NCBI GenBank assembly: GCA_010405405.1
Contig: MU004231.1
Location: 613,736-677,735 of the forward strand
DNA length: 64,000 bases
From: Microthyrium microscopicum
Lineage: Eukaryota > Ascomycota > Dothideomycetes > Microthyriales > Microthyriaceae
Direction of reading: 5' to 3'
Shown: in pieces, positions 1-10,540 of the stretch
Layout: each line of letters opens with the position of its first letter
Numbering within the stretch: position 1 is the first letter of the stretch
The notes under the pieces: model-generated
Databases searched by the model: none
What the model was told of the DNA's origin: nothing
Seen by the model: only the letters and a program-made list of their open reading frames with translations
Translations under genes and position numbers: made by a program

Positions 1-472
1 GTTGACAAAGTACGACCAACAACGCAGTCTGGATGCAGATGAACAGCGTATGGCTAATGAAGCAAGCAAGCCGCCACAACCTAGAGTTTCTCATTCAGTA
101 AAAAAAAGGCGCGACAACATACTAAGTCCTCTAGAACCGCTTGATTGCCTGAAATTAAAGTCACTTATCAGACCTCATTTCGGTAGCGCAAAGCCTCCGA
201 AGGTCACGCGAATGTGACCAGCTGAGGATTGCCCATTATTCACTTCATATGGTGAACGATAACCCATTCTGTAACCATATAATCTTTTCCTACAATCCTT
301 AGTCCTCTTGACACAACAACAACATCAACATCATCACCGCAATCCCACAAATCAAACAACCAGAAAGCCTCGAAAGCATATCATCTCCAAAACAAAATCC
401 TCCAAAACCAAAACCAATCAGTTACTTCTCCAATTCTCTAGTCGAGTGACGACATTGACAATCTTAGCCACT
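1..472. other. Left-edge region and 5' leader of the small secreted protein gene
   Basis: No gene is supported here. A frame is open from the left edge to a stop near 217 and could be the tail of a gene lying outside the window, but it has no recognisable domain. From about 300 to 472 the plus strand is rich in CA and CAA, as is usual for the untranslated leader of a fungal gene. Confidence 0.4.
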
Positions 473-697
473 ATGAAGTGTCACCTCGCCTTCACCATCG
501 TTCTTCTGAGCGCGTTGCAATACGTTGCGACTGTCCGAGCCGATTGCCAAGGTGGCGCGAAGAGTGGCACTCAGTGGTGTCGCAGCGACCCATGGGGAAT
601 TGCCATCTGTGATGGAGACACTTGGGAGACACTTGCGATCTGTGGACAGGGATGTGACTGCGGCTACAAGGGCATTACGCCGTATTGTTCTTGTTAA
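473..697 (+). CDS. Small secreted cysteine-rich protein (74 aa, 8 Cys)
   Basis: Unspliced frame of 74 residues. The first ~23 residues (MKCHLAFTIVLLSALQYVAT and the next few) form a typical signal peptide, with cleavage likely near ARADC. The mature part is about 50 residues with eight cysteines, two of them in a CxC pair, and is rich in Gly, Trp and Asp. Eight cysteines predict up to four disulfides and a stable extracellular protein. I chose the ATG at 473 over upstream codons because it gives the signal peptide; the upstream stretch is basic, low-complexity leader sequence. The family is not recognised. Size and composition fit the small secreted proteins that fungi use as effectors, antimicrobial peptides or surface proteins, but no function can be assigned. 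Confidence 0.7.
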   Translation: MKCHLAFTIVLLSALQYVATVRADCQGGAKSGTQWCRSDPWGIAICDGDTWETLAICGQGCDCGYKGITPYCSC

Positions 698-982
698 ACG
701 ATGATGGCAGAATGGTTCGACTCATGGCGTGGGGGAATAACTTCAATCGAGGCGGTTGCTCATTGAGACGGCCTGGACATGGACGAGGATCCAGAAAAAA
801 GATTCAATACATGACGTTGTGAACATTGACCTTGATGCCCAAACTGCCTTTTGTGACTCCGTAACATGCCAAGTACCCTATAACGCTTAAGCAGTTCAGC
901 AAAATCATCAAGAAGCTATCGATATATAGTCTCCATTGCATACTCAGACACGCACCTTACGCAAGAGTTAACCAGAACAAAA

Positions 983-1611
983 TTATTCCCGCTGTAAAAC
1001 GACCATCAGTCCCATCAGCCCCAACATCACCGTTTTCATCCAAGGATGCTCGCTCAGCATGATCGTCACGTATCCAACGCCCGGCACATAACCAATCACA
1101 TTGCCAATAACATCCGTCGTTCGGTCCAGGTAGCTCTGTCCTGGCGCATAAAGCTCCGTATCGTCCGCCGCATTATTGTCGCCTTTCGTCAGCAGTCGCA
1201 ATGGTTTCACCCTATTACCACCGCATTATTAGCCTCTCTCCCGTCCGAAACAAAAACCACGACTCTGGGGAAACTCACCCTCCATCAAAAGTCCGTATCA
1301 CGCGATGCACAATCGGAATCTCCTTGCCCTTGACCTTGTATACCACCACATCGCCTACCGCCGTTGGATAGCCGCGGTTCCAGAGAAATAGTAGATCGCC
1401 CCGTTGGAAGGCGGGCTCCATGGAGCCGGAGAGGACGACGACGATGGGACTGGGTGAGTCGGCGATGATGCTGAGTCCTTTCCACATCATGAATGCAGTG
1501 GACATGATGAAGGCGAAGTTACTGCTATAGTTAGCTGATGTATCTGGTAGCTATGAGAGCTAGTTACAGTATTTGAACCGCATAAGAGCGTGGGGACATG
1601 CCGCCGAGCAT
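983..1611 (-). CDS. SEC11: Signal peptidase complex catalytic subunit SEC11
   Basis: Three exons on the minus strand (1611-1568, 1521-1279, 1211-983) join in phase to give 171 residues, close to yeast Sec11. Sec11 is the membrane-bound serine protease of the ER signal peptidase complex and removes signal peptides from secreted proteins. Visible signatures are an N-terminal membrane segment (about residues 15-35), the S26 box [19 protein letters not shown] with the catalytic Ser in [14 protein letters not shown] with the catalytic His, and [11 protein letters not shown] containing the conserved Asp residues. The first intron contains an AGCTAAC branch-like motif before CAG. The start at [10 protein letters not shown] matches the family's usual N-terminus. 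The gene is divergent from the acidic protein at 2506. Confidence 0.93.
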
Positions 1612-2505
1612 GATTGCGGTTGTGGGTGAGCTGGAAGTCGAGGTGAGGGTTTGCGGGCGAACTGCGGCAGATTTGGGCGAATTAGGGTAGCAGACCAGTT
1701 GGCAAGTCTGTACAAGCTGAAATTGGAGCTTAATGAGCGGAATTGTTGATTCTGAAGGAAGAGCGTATTGTTGAATTTGCTGGAGCTTGAAGTTGGGATG
1801 CGTTGCGGTTGCGACGTGGTCTCAAAAAGAGCGGCACCCCTGTCCACGCTAGCTTAAGGAACTGTGGTTTAAGAAATCCTAGGGTTTTGATTGGTTGTTT
1901 ATTTGGCCCAAATAAGGCTGAGCTCAGTGACAATTCCAACACTAATGCGACTTTGGTTCCCCAGATATCAAAAGTACCATTCAATATCGCGCTTTCGACA
2001 TTCAAACCAGACTTTGTCTATATTCTTTGTAGCAAAAACGCCACACATCCTTTACGAACAAATCTGCCTGTATTCCCCCATAAACTCTTGCGCTTGCAAT
2101 ACCAATCGCCAGTGTTGCAGTCCACGGCACCTCTTCACGTCTGAACTGGGGGATCAACTCAACCTCTAGAAAGGCTCGGCCTTCTCCCACATTCTCTAAA
2201 AATGAATGAGCGTGCAGGAGATGAGATAATTCCTGCGCATATTGTAAAGATTGTACCAATAACTCAGAACCGTCCGAAAAGTCTGGATCAGTTCAACCAA
2301 AAAACTCAACCTTCTCCCAGGTAAATTTCCAGGCCTTAAAAGCCCACTTCCAATTTGCAAACTGCTCTTTCCATTCTTTCCACCTTCCACTTCTCTTGCT
2401 CGTTTTGGAACAACAATCCTCGCCTGCGCATTTGCTAAATCTGACCATCCCTTTCCCAGCCTCAAAGACCTACCACAAAAGCCTATTCCCAACACCTCAA
2501 CAAAC
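1612..2505. other. Intergenic region between SEC11 and the acidic protein gene
   Basis: About 0.9 kb separating two divergent genes. It holds only short frames without ATG starts or recognisable domains. The last 200 bases before 2506 are pyrimidine-rich on the plus strand, as expected of a fungal core promoter and leader. Confidence 0.4.
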
Positions 2506-3504
2506 ATGATCAATCTACCCAAATTGGCAGCAATCGCAGGATTAACACCAGTTATCAGTGATCCAGCATTAATATGGCCGTTCCGCGCAAGAGAAACAAA
2601 ACCCCAGGACGATGCAGCAAGCGCTCCTCCCAACACCACCGATAACCACAAGATCACGGTTGGATACTCCTGGAAACAAGGTCCCCTACCTGCCCCTCCC
2701 ATCTCCGGTATCGACCCAAGTCCCCTAACTCACAACCCTCCCAAATCCATGAGCCCGAAAGCTATCGAATCGGCCACGCAAAACTACCCCTTTCAGCAAG
2801 CCCTGCCCGATGACCTCCACAGAGCCAAGCGCAAGAACGAGGAGGACCATGTCTCGGGCGATACGGTGAACGAGCCTGCTCCTTTAAACCGCCAGTTTGA
2901 ACTTTCTCGGCAGCAGCGTCTTCACCACGAACAACGGGCAAGTCAATATGCCGACGCTACCAGCAAGGAAGTTAGTGGTCCGCGCCTGCCTGGCCAGCGT
3001 GTCTTTCATCCGCTGCTGCGGCCAGGGATGAAAATAGAAGTTGAGACCACCTTTACGGCTCCTGGTGGGAAGGCGCCAGTGACTATGCGTAGTATGATTG
3101 ACGCTTCGGCACCGCCGCCGAAGAAGAGGAGGAAGAAGGGGTCTGGATTGCCCGAGTGGGAGAAGGGTCTTGATAAGCCGCTGAAGGCTCTTGAGCCAGA
3201 ACTGGAGGATATGTATGACGACTTCTTTGATGCGGAAGGTGCTCAAGAAGAAGAAGATGAAGAAGAAGACGAGGAAAAAGAGGAAGCAGAGGAAGAAGAG
3301 GAAGAGGATGAACATGCCATTTTTCAAAGATATGAACTCGGGGTATTTCCTTCCAAAAAGTCCGGCCAACCGTCCAATCCTAGTGCTGTTAACGGAAAGG
3401 AGGATCAGAACGGCCACACTGCTCCTGAAATGGCCCGAATTGACACGCATCAGAAATGCTCAAAAGATGATGACGACCACGATCAAATGGGGAAAGAACT
3501 GTAA
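2506..3504 (+). CDS. Hypothetical acidic protein with basic nuclear-localisation-like cluster
   Basis: Uninterrupted frame of 332 residues. No enzymatic domain is recognised. The middle contains a strongly basic cluster (PPPKKRRKKG, about residues 203-212) that looks like a nuclear localisation signal. It is followed by an acidic run made almost only of Glu and Asp (about residues 245-270, encoded by GAA/GAG/GAT repeats near 3240-3310). The rest is hydrophilic and probably disordered. A basic cluster beside a long acidic tract is common in fungal nuclear or nucleolar proteins and histone-binding factors, so a nuclear role is plausible, but this is inference. The N-terminus could extend into an upstream exon; the ATG at 2506 was taken because it is the first in the frame. 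The gene converges with PEX14. Confidence 0.6.
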   Translation: MINLPKLAAIAGLTPVISDPALIWPFRARETKPQDDAASAPPNTTDNHKITVGYSWKQGPLPAPPISGIDPSPLTHNPPKSMSPKAIESATQNYPFQQALPDDLHRAKRKNEEDHVSGDTVNEPAPLNRQFELSRQQRLHHEQRASQYADATSKEVSGPRLPGQRVFHPLLRPGMKIEVETTFTAPGGKAPVTMRSMIDASAPPPKKRRKKGSGLPEWEKGLDKPLKALEPELEDMYDDFFDAEGAQEEEDEEEDEEKEEAEEEEEEDEHAIFQRYELGVFPSKKSGQPSNPSAVNGKEDQNGHTAPEMARIDTHQKCSKDDDDHDQMGKEL

Positions 3505-3614
3505 CTGCAAATAAGTTGCACATGTATAATTGCAGATACCGAACGTACAAATGATAACCCTTTCCAATCCTGATTACACAACGCCTGTACTATGCTGTTC
3601 CAATAAGGTGCTAA

Positions 3615-4931
3615 TTACGATGCGCCAACTGCCTTGTCTTCCACTGCCGTTCCGCTAGTGGATGTATCAGTCTTGATGTTCTCTGACGAGTTCTTGGCGG
3701 CCAACTGCCACGCTGGAATAGCGGCCTTGCCTGTGCCGAAGCGTGGAAAGGAACTTGATGCTGCGGCTGGCGAGGCTGGCTTTTCTGGTTGCTTGGCCGA
3801 ATCAGCGCCAGTCGCGGCGTCTACTGTGGTGGGTTGAGCGACACTTGGTGTTTCGGTGGTTGGTGAAGATACGCCGTTGGTGGAGGAAGCTGTGCCATTG
3901 GTCGGTGTGGATTGGGTAGCTGAGTTTCCTTGTGATGGTGTTGGGCGGTGATATGAGTTTGCGCTGGTGGTTGGGCCCATTCGATTACCCATGAGCGTCT
4001 TCAAGCTCTTCAACTCGTTGGTCAACTCGCGAAGGCGCGTTTCTGTAGCGCTCTTCTCGGATTCAAGGGCTTTCGGTATCAAGTCGCGCAGCATGCGGAT
4101 CTCGTCAGTGTTCCGTCTTGCGTCATCTTCGCGTTTACGATCTGAGTCTTTGAGCGATGCGATAACGGCTTCTAATTCCGATAGGGCGCCATCGAGTCTG
4201 GATGTACGAGCCTCTTCAGCCTCTTTCAACGCTTTGGTATCTGTTTCTAATGAATCAAGTAATCCGAAAGCTTTTGTGAACGACTCGTCTATCGACTCCT
4301 TATCTTGCGTAAGTTGTGGTGGTGTTGGTGGTTTTATCATCGGGAGGATATATCGCTACAACCATTAACCAAGTCCAGCAATTCCATCGAATACCACATA
4401 CCTTTGCGGTCACATAAAGACCAAATCCTACACCACCCATGACAGTCGCCATTATGAACCAATCCCTCCAGTCTCGTCTTGGAATCCTTGAGAATATTAG
4501 TGTTCCTATCGCATCACAATATAGCCATGTACGCACTCTGGTGGCGGTTGTTGCCAGTATCCCGGATATGGCCCATAACCCGGCGGCGGCGCCTGTTGTT
4601 GCCCGGTATACGCATAATTCTGCTGCTGTACAGGCGCATTGCTCGGGGGAGCATTTGGTCCACCGGCTCGAGCTAGCGCGACATTGACCTCATCCTTGGT
4701 CAGGTTCTTAGACTCCAAGAATGCGATGCGCTTGTCGAGCGGCGCGCTGGCAACGCTAGGATCTTGGAGAACTACATCGCGAAAGGCTATCAGTATGCGA
4801 GGCCGGACTCGTGTGAAGGGAACTATGCTAACATGAGACCTACGCAGGCAAAAAAATTAGCATTTGCAAGGCGAACCTTTGGGGGAGGAGGGTGGACTTG
4901 CAGCTGAGTTTACCAGATCTTCGCGCACCAT
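3615..4931 (-). CDS. PEX14: Peroxisomal membrane docking protein PEX14
   Basis: Four exons (4931-4898, 4771-4537, 4486-4402, 4355-3615) join in phase to 364 residues. Pex14 forms the docking complex at the peroxisomal membrane that receives cargo-loaded Pex5/Pex7. The N-terminal conserved domain is clear: MVREDLVNSAA, then LQDPSVASAPLDKRIAFLES and KNLTKDEVNVALARAGG. A Pro/Gln/Tyr-rich linker follows. The membrane-associated stretch is DWRDWFIMATVMGGVGFGLY, then PPTPPQL and a coiled-coil region (about residues 135-240). The C-terminal third is Ser/Thr/Pro-rich. The first intron has an unusual GTCCAC donor, and the spliced product lacks one residue relative to the common SAVTFLQDP motif, so the exon 1/2 boundary is the least certain part of the model. 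Confidence 0.9.
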
Positions 4932-5362
4932 GGTCGTGATCAGTGAGCCTCCAGCGAGGCCACGATGTATTGGAGATGTCCTAGGTGATAAAAGCGAGAT
5001 CAAAAGCTTGTGGGATGTACTTTAGAGGGCAGAATTGGAGATGGGGTTGGAAGTTCAGAAGCAAAGGTGGTTGGCCTCGGCAAGTGCCCGGGATCCTTGT
5101 AAATTGAGGCGGCTATCAAATTCCAGCCTACCATTATTAAAACAGCTTGGCACTGACTTTACACCAATTATGTACAGGATTCCGCATCCATCTAGCCATA
5201 AGTAACATGCTGAGCTAATCATACTACTTTTCCACTCCTTTCGGACGTGTTATCATTTTATCAACTCCAACTTCATCTTCATCACCGGTCAATGCTTCAA
5301 GGTTCTCATGCACGTCGCTGGTTTTTTGAAAGACATTGTACAACAATCAGCCGTAGAGGCGC
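4932..5362. other. Intergenic region upstream of PEX14
   Basis: This 430-base stretch lies upstream of PEX14 and downstream of the Cys/His-rich gene. I see no coding signal; it presumably carries the PEX14 promoter. Confidence 0.4.
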
Positions 5363-5881
5363 TCAATCATCTTCTCGGCTTTCTATATACATGTACTGGT
5401 CCTCGTCATCGTCGCCTTCGTCATCATGAGAACACTCATGAAATGAAGTCTCAAGATAACCCTCATTATTCTCTGCATCTGTTCCCACATACCCTGTGTC
5501 ATAGCTTGATTCACTGTCCACCTCCCAGCTCTCACACTCTACCACTTCGAGGCACTCCTCACAGAGTTCAAAGCCATCCACCCTGTCCTTATCGTAGCAT
5601 CTTCTGCATGGATTGTTTAGGTGCAAGTCGCATCGCGCCTCTCTTGAGATGTGATAGCGATGGTCGATCTTTTTTGAACCACATTGCTCACCAGCGTTTG
5701 GTGACACAGCGTGTTCCGGGTACAGAAATTCACACCTATGGAAACAGCAGTATTCAGTGCGACCATCTTCCTGGAATCCAGCGCAATGGCTTCGAGCAGT
5801 TGATCGACAGTAGTGGTCCTCACAACAGAGTTCGCCTTCCTCTGTGCTCTTTCGACAACCTTCGGTTTGACACCTAGCCAT
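5363..5881 (-). CDS. Hypothetical Cys/His-rich protein with repeated zinc-knuckle-like motifs and acidic tail
   Basis: Single open frame of 172 residues from the ATG at 5881. The first ~115 residues carry a dense series of Cys and His in a loosely repeated pattern: RCQTEGC, LCCEDHYC, YCCFHRC, RCDLHLNNPCRRC, LCEECLEVVEC. This resembles the repeated C-x(n)-C...YCxxHxC arrangement of uncharacterised fungal proteins that probably bind zinc. The C-terminus is highly acidic (HDDEGDDDEDQ). There is no signal peptide or membrane segment, so it is probably cytosolic or nuclear. Zinc binding is inferred from residue spacing only. An upstream exon cannot be excluded. Confidence 0.5.
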   Translation of the reverse strand: MARCQTEGCRKSTEEGELCCEDHYCRSTARSHCAGFQEDGRTEYCCFHRCEFLYPEHAVSPNAGEQCGSKKIDHRYHISREARCDLHLNNPCRRCYDKDRVDGFELCEECLEVVECESWEVDSESSYDTGYVGTDAENNEGYLETSFHECSHDDEGDDDEDQYMYIESREDD

Positions 5882-7976
5882 GGGTCTTGGCAATACTAAG
5901 CGTTCAAGGCAATCTATGTTTGATGCAATTGTATTGTATAAGTTAGCAAGTTGTTGTCAAGCTTGATGCTCAACTATAAAAACGGAGAGTAATTAATGAT
6001 GTTCGTAGTATGAAGAGGTAGTGAGACACGGAAATATCTGCCTGCTTGTTATATATACTAGTGCTAACACTTAGAGAATGAGCAGTATCGGGCAGCAAAC
6101 GATTCAACTGAGGGGTTCCAAGCAGTTCAAGATGATGACAATAGTAATGTAGCAATGGCGCACCTACTCATGCCTTCAGCCTGATGCAACTTGGTCTGTG
6201 GAGCCGTTGGTAGACCAGCAAAGGCGCGCATCCCATCTTTTGAACAGCAGAGCAGTGACAACCTTAGACTCATGTTTTACAAAAGAAGTCTTTCATGCCC
6301 AGGGTCCGACGAGAATTGGAGCAGCGCATCCCTAGATGCAGGTTATGTGTACCAAACTCAGGGTTATGGGAGTGATTGCGATAAAGTATCCATCTCTGCA
6401 AAAAAGGTCATTGTGCGAATCAGTCACAATGCCCATCAAGATGACTTCAAGTTGTTTCATGAGAGCACCCTTGGGCGGTCTAGAGTGGTTAGATACCCTC
6501 GTACTACTTGCGGACGCTTAGCCTCTTCTCTGTTATGTTCTGGAGCCACATATTCATTGTTATGCGACAAAGACTAAAGAAGATGAACATCTCGACCTGA
6601 GCGGAACGTACACTAGTTTACTTAAGATTGAACATACACATCGTCTCAAACAAGATCGATACATATGTTCGCATTGATTATCCCTTTCGAACGTCCATGG
6701 CTCTTCCAAAAGTCCTCGATCCCTGACAAATTTGTTTGCTACAACTCTTTTGACAAGATGTATCTTCATGTAACTTTCATCAATATTTCCCTCAGTTATG
6801 ATTTGGTGACTCTTCCTACGCTAGTCATTCGCAAAGATGGCAAAGCCGTCCTTCCCCTCGAAAAAGATATCGATTTGTCAGAACCAAGCGACACTTGCAA
6901 ACATAAGAAGTTGTGTTTCACTCGTTCCGACCGTCCTGAAGGCTGCCCATGTGGACGGTTACTCTGGTTTCCTGTGACGACTTATCATTGAAGATTTGCT
7001 GCAAATTTAGCCTGAGGTAAACAAGTAGAATGGTTTTCTTTCCTGAACCTCATAATATGCGTCTACGCGCAATCACTGATTCCCATACCCACCGGTTTCG
7101 CAAAATCAAAATCTTTCCTTACATATCTACCAGAGCCTTCCATTCCAGAACCTCATGCTGATCTCGCCAAAGGGTTGCCAGAAACTTTTTTTGTGTCGAA
7201 ACATGTCACCTCAGCCTGCCATGCTCACTGTCTCCAGTACCATAAGATAGTTGACCTAGAGGTGACCTAGAGATACCTGATTTGTAGGTTTCTACCAATA
7301 TCAAGAAACTACCGGGCCTGCGAAGGTAGATTTGAGGATCGTTGAGGTAAGTACCTAGACAGTTTGTCAGTCGCTATCATGCTTAGGTTCACTGCTGCAA
7401 CCTCGACCTCGAATTTGGATATTCAGTGCTGTCCATCTCTTAGAATCTCCAGTCTCCTTACCCACCACAGTTGGCCTTGGCTCCTGTCTGCCAACAACTT
7501 CAATGTTGTCAGTGGACCTTTACGGGAACCTTTTTTATCGTGACAGCCACCTCAAAGCAACGCCTAGCTGAATTTCTCGAACCTCATTACAGGCTGCAGT
7601 TCTCGCCTCGCTCGGATTGCTTAAGTGACTTTCCGCAATTCGAGACTACCTCAACATGGTAGGTGTTTACCTGAAGTGACAAGCGCAGACCGGTGGACAA
7701 GTTACTTGCTGTCTCCAACCTCCAGCCTTTCCTTATCCAACTACTACTTAATCTCCTCACCTTTTGCCCCGTGCTCCACACTCCTCCAACACCCTTGAGC
7801 TGCCCGACTTGACAATCCGAATAATCTTTGGTTGTGTTGCGCAGTCCCCCTTCATATTTTTGTATTCTGCTACCCGAATACTTCTCACGCTCCTACTCTG
7901 TATTGACCCCAAACCTGGCCTTATTCACGTCCGTCCTACTTGCTTAAAGGGTGGAATTTCTTGAACCTGCAAAATT
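5882..7976. other. 2.1 kb region without a supported gene
   Basis: Several short frames occur (for example 6191-6577 and 6665-6991 on the plus strand), but none has a recognisable domain or splice partners. Around 7250-7275 the motif GACCTAGAG is directly repeated. The last ~250 bases are pyrimidine-rich and form the leader of the F-box-like gene at 7977. Confidence 0.35.
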
Positions 7977-9437
7977 ATGGCTAGAAAGGTACCTATTATT
8001 CTATGGGCCCGGCTTCAATCACTAACATTGACACAGCGGGCTTCCAGCAACTGTTCGAGCGACGAAGACTTCCAGCCGGATTCGAAGCGGCAGAAAGCTT
8101 CCAAAGCAAAAGCTGTCAAAGCCAAATCCTCCAAGCGCAATGATTCAGGAACGTCGGCTACCAAAGAAGGTGCCGTAGCAGCATCAGCGACACCTAGTCC
8201 ACCACCAAAATCTTCCCACTTCAACTTCGCGGCCCTTCCCAACGAGATCAAAGATCTGGTCTTAGATCAGTGCGATGGGAAAATGATTCGCGATCTTCGA
8301 AACACGAGCAAGACAGTCCGCAATTATGTTGACGACTATTGCATTGAACAACGAGTCTATTACCTGGACTTTGATTGGTGGCATCCAAAATTGCAGTATA
8401 TTGTTCGCCGGGACACGAATGACATTGTGCTAAAGTATACGGCCAAAGGCGTAAGAAAAGCGACTGGTCGGATTATACGAGCACTTGAAGAAAACACACG
8501 TCCAAAGGGCCCATCTGACCTAAAGTACTTGTCCACAGTTAAAGTGGTCTCTATACAGTATCTCAAGCGTCACATTACAATAGAGTTGGACAATTGGACC
8601 GGCCATATTTGCCAATTGCCCAAAGGTCATTCTTGCTTGACGATTACGAGCTTCCCTTGTTTGCTGAAACGTTGGTGTCCAAACTTGGAAGGCATCTGGA
8701 ATCGGGATAAATACTACAAAGTTGACTTCAATGCTTCGGGCGACGCAAAATGTTTCGTTCTGGTTCCAGATCCGCCAAACAAGATCACGCAGATGATTCT
8801 CAAGCCTATGGTGATGTTGCCAGAACTATCTGGTCCTTTGGCAATCATGCGGCATTGGCACACACGTCATCATCTGGCCAAGGCTGCTCGCCAGGATTAC
8901 GATGAAAAGGATGACTATGTCACCAACTCAGGTCTCCAACCGCGCGCATTGAAAAAGCACGTTGGGGAGCTTGAAGAGATCCGAGTTCGAAGAAACAAGG
9001 TTGTGAAATGGGAAGACGACTTGAAGCAAGAACTGCATCGAACTATGGGCCTAGAGTATTCCGAGAAGTTCGTGCGTTTCGCTTTAAGGCTTGAGAGACA
9101 ATTGGAAGACGCAATTATCATCCCGTTGTCCAGGGACGAAATTCGCCGTTTTGAATATTCCGCCGCCAAGGAATTTCTATGTCAGCATAATATTGCATGG
9201 GGAGACTGTCCTTGGCCTGATGGAAAATACTTTTTGCGGGGCGATTATCGCACAGGCCGAAATCTCCCTACTGCTCGCGCATTGTTGGATATGGTGCGTG
9301 AGAGCAGCGATTATGCCGCGATCGTCACCAAGGAGTTCGCCTATTATTTCGATAAGTCGCTGGGACGATGGAAGACGAAAGACAAATACTCTGTGAGTCC
9401 ATGGGCAAAGCAGCTTGGGATTGTACTGGAGGACTAA
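7977..9437 (+). CDS. F-box-like protein (copy A), flanking the quinate cluster on the left
   Basis: Two exons: a 12-nt first exon (7977-7988, MARK) and a long exon (8037-9437), together 470 residues. The intron has a CTAAC branch motif shortly before CAG. After a basic, Ser/Lys-rich, probably disordered N-terminus (about residues 1-65) comes LPNEIKDLVLDQCDGKMIRD followed by LRNTSKTVRNYV. This helix pattern resembles an F-box, which would bind Skp1 in SCF ubiquitin ligases. The remaining ~370 residues have no known domain and contain charged, coiled-coil-prone helices. A clearly related protein lies at 18469-19979 on the other strand with the same micro-exon and a similar C-terminus (YSVSPWAK here, HSVVPWAK there). 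The F-box assignment rests on pattern alone; the paralogy is directly visible. Confidence 0.8.
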   Translation: MARKVPIILWARLQSLTLTQRASSNCSSDEDFQPDSKRQKASKAKAVKAKSSKRNDSGTSATKEGAVAASATPSPPPKSSHFNFAALPNEIKDLVLDQCDGKMIRDLRNTSKTVRNYVDDYCIEQRVYYLDFDWWHPKLQYIVRRDTNDIVLKYTAKGVRKATGRIIRALEENTRPKGPSDLKYLSTVKVVSIQYLKRHITIELDNWTGHICQLPKGHSCLTITSFPCLLKRWCPNLEGIWNRDKYYKVDFNASGDAKCFVLVPDPPNKITQMILKPMVMLPELSGPLAIMRHWHTRHHLAKAARQDYDEKDDYVTNSGLQPRALKKHVGELEEIRVRRNKVVKWEDDLKQELHRTMGLEYSEKFVRFALRLERQLEDAIIIPLSRDEIRRFEYSAAKEFLCQHNIAWGDCPWPDGKYFLRGDYRTGRNLPTARALLDMVRESSDYAAIVTKEFAYYFDKSLGRWKTKDKYSVSPWAKQLGIVLED

Positions 9438-9600
9438 GTCGAGGCCGAAATTTGCTCTCATCAAGACCGAGTAGAGGCATGGAAAGGTTAATCGCTACGG
9501 TACATGAGCAGGTGTATATAGCATAGGACGCTCAAGAATTCCAGCGGTAGATTTCTATTGCCTTTCACTGGTAGAATTCTCAGTGACTTCATTGTTCTGA

Positions 9601-10044
9601 TCATTTAGCTCCAATATAATTTGCCGCAAACTGCATGGACACCGTATACCCAAATGTCCCTAACCCGGCAACAACACCGACAGCAATATCGCTCAAATAG
9701 CTGTGATGCCTGAAAGGCTCCCGCTTATGTACATTTGAAATGTGGATTTCAACAAATGGGATCTCCACGCCACTGAGTGCGTCGCGAATCGCTACACTGG
9801 TATGTGTATAAGCTCCCGCGTTGATAATGATGAAATCAACCTTTTTTCTAGCCTCGTGTATACGGTCAACGATTGCACCCTCATGATTTGATTGAAAGGT
9901 AGATAATGTAAGAGACAGCTGGTCTGCTTGTTTGTGTGCCTCTGACTCTATATCAGCTAGAGTGGTTGTCCCATAGATTTCGGGCTGTCGAGTGCCGAGT
10001 AGGTTGAGATTAGGGCCATTGATGAGAAGTATTGAGGGAGGCAT
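9601..10044 (-). CDS. qutE: Catabolic 3-dehydroquinate dehydratase, type II
   Basis: Intronless, 147 residues, the normal length of a type II dehydroquinase. It removes water from 3-dehydroquinate to give 3-dehydroshikimate, the second step of quinate breakdown. Family signatures are all present: [10 protein letters not shown] near the N-terminus, EIYG with the catalytic Tyr, [53 protein letters not shown] with the catalytic His, and a Gly-rich [10 protein letters not shown]. In fungi the soluble type II enzyme is the inducible catabolic form (QutE / QA-2), distinct from the type I domain of the AROM complex. It is divergent from the QutG-like gene across a ~500 bp shared upstream region. Confidence 0.95.
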   Translation of the reverse strand: MPPSILLINGPNLNLLGTRQPEIYGTTTLADIESEAHKQADQLSLTLSTFQSNHEGAIVDRIHEARKKVDFIIINAGAYTHTSVAIRDALSGVEIPFVEIHISNVHKREPFRHHSYLSDIAVGVVAGLGTFGYTVSMQFAANYIGAK

Positions 10045-10540
10045 TTTTCAAATTTTGTGTGGTCCTCCAAAGGGGTGAAATTAGACTTGAAGATAATGTC
10101 AGTTGTCAAAATCTTTCCTTATGACTAGAGAAGTAGAAACGGAGGACAGCATAAAATCGTAGCCTCTTGTCGACTTTGATCCTAACGCATCCCATCTGCA
10201 CCAAGCCCTGCGGACAAGGTCCAGCTCCGTTGCATATGCAAGTCAAGAAACTGTGGATCCCTTGAATAAGTTGGCCGTGGATAGCCGCCTAGATGATCTT
10301 CGACTATCACGACGTCAGGATTGAGTAGGAGGCAACAATCTCAAGCGGCCTAAATGAGAGCGACGTTCCGCTATCGGAAGACACATTTGAAAAGACAAGT
10401 TAGAGAATTTGGCTGGCGTTAACGAAGTAGTTCTCGCGGAATTTTCGAACACCAAATCCTTGCAGTAAACATCATAACCTTGCTATATGCATCACTGCCA
10501 TACTGTATAAGATTCTCAAGAATAGAAGTCCCCAGCAGAA
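10045..10540. promoter_or_regulatory. Shared divergent promoter region of qutE and qutG
   Basis: The two genes are transcribed away from each other across these 496 bases, so the region must carry both promoters. By analogy with Aspergillus and Neurospora the activator QutA/QA-1F would bind here, but I found no full match to its 16-bp palindromic consensus by eye. Confidence 0.5.

Noticed and set aside
2-217. Open frame from the left edge as a partial gene
   Set aside because: No ATG before residue ~17, no domain, and no way to see the upstream part. It could equally be a chance frame.
6191-6991. Plus-strand frames at 6191-6577 and 6665-6991 as a two-exon gene
   Set aside because: No family similarity, and no in-phase GT-AG pair joining them convincingly.
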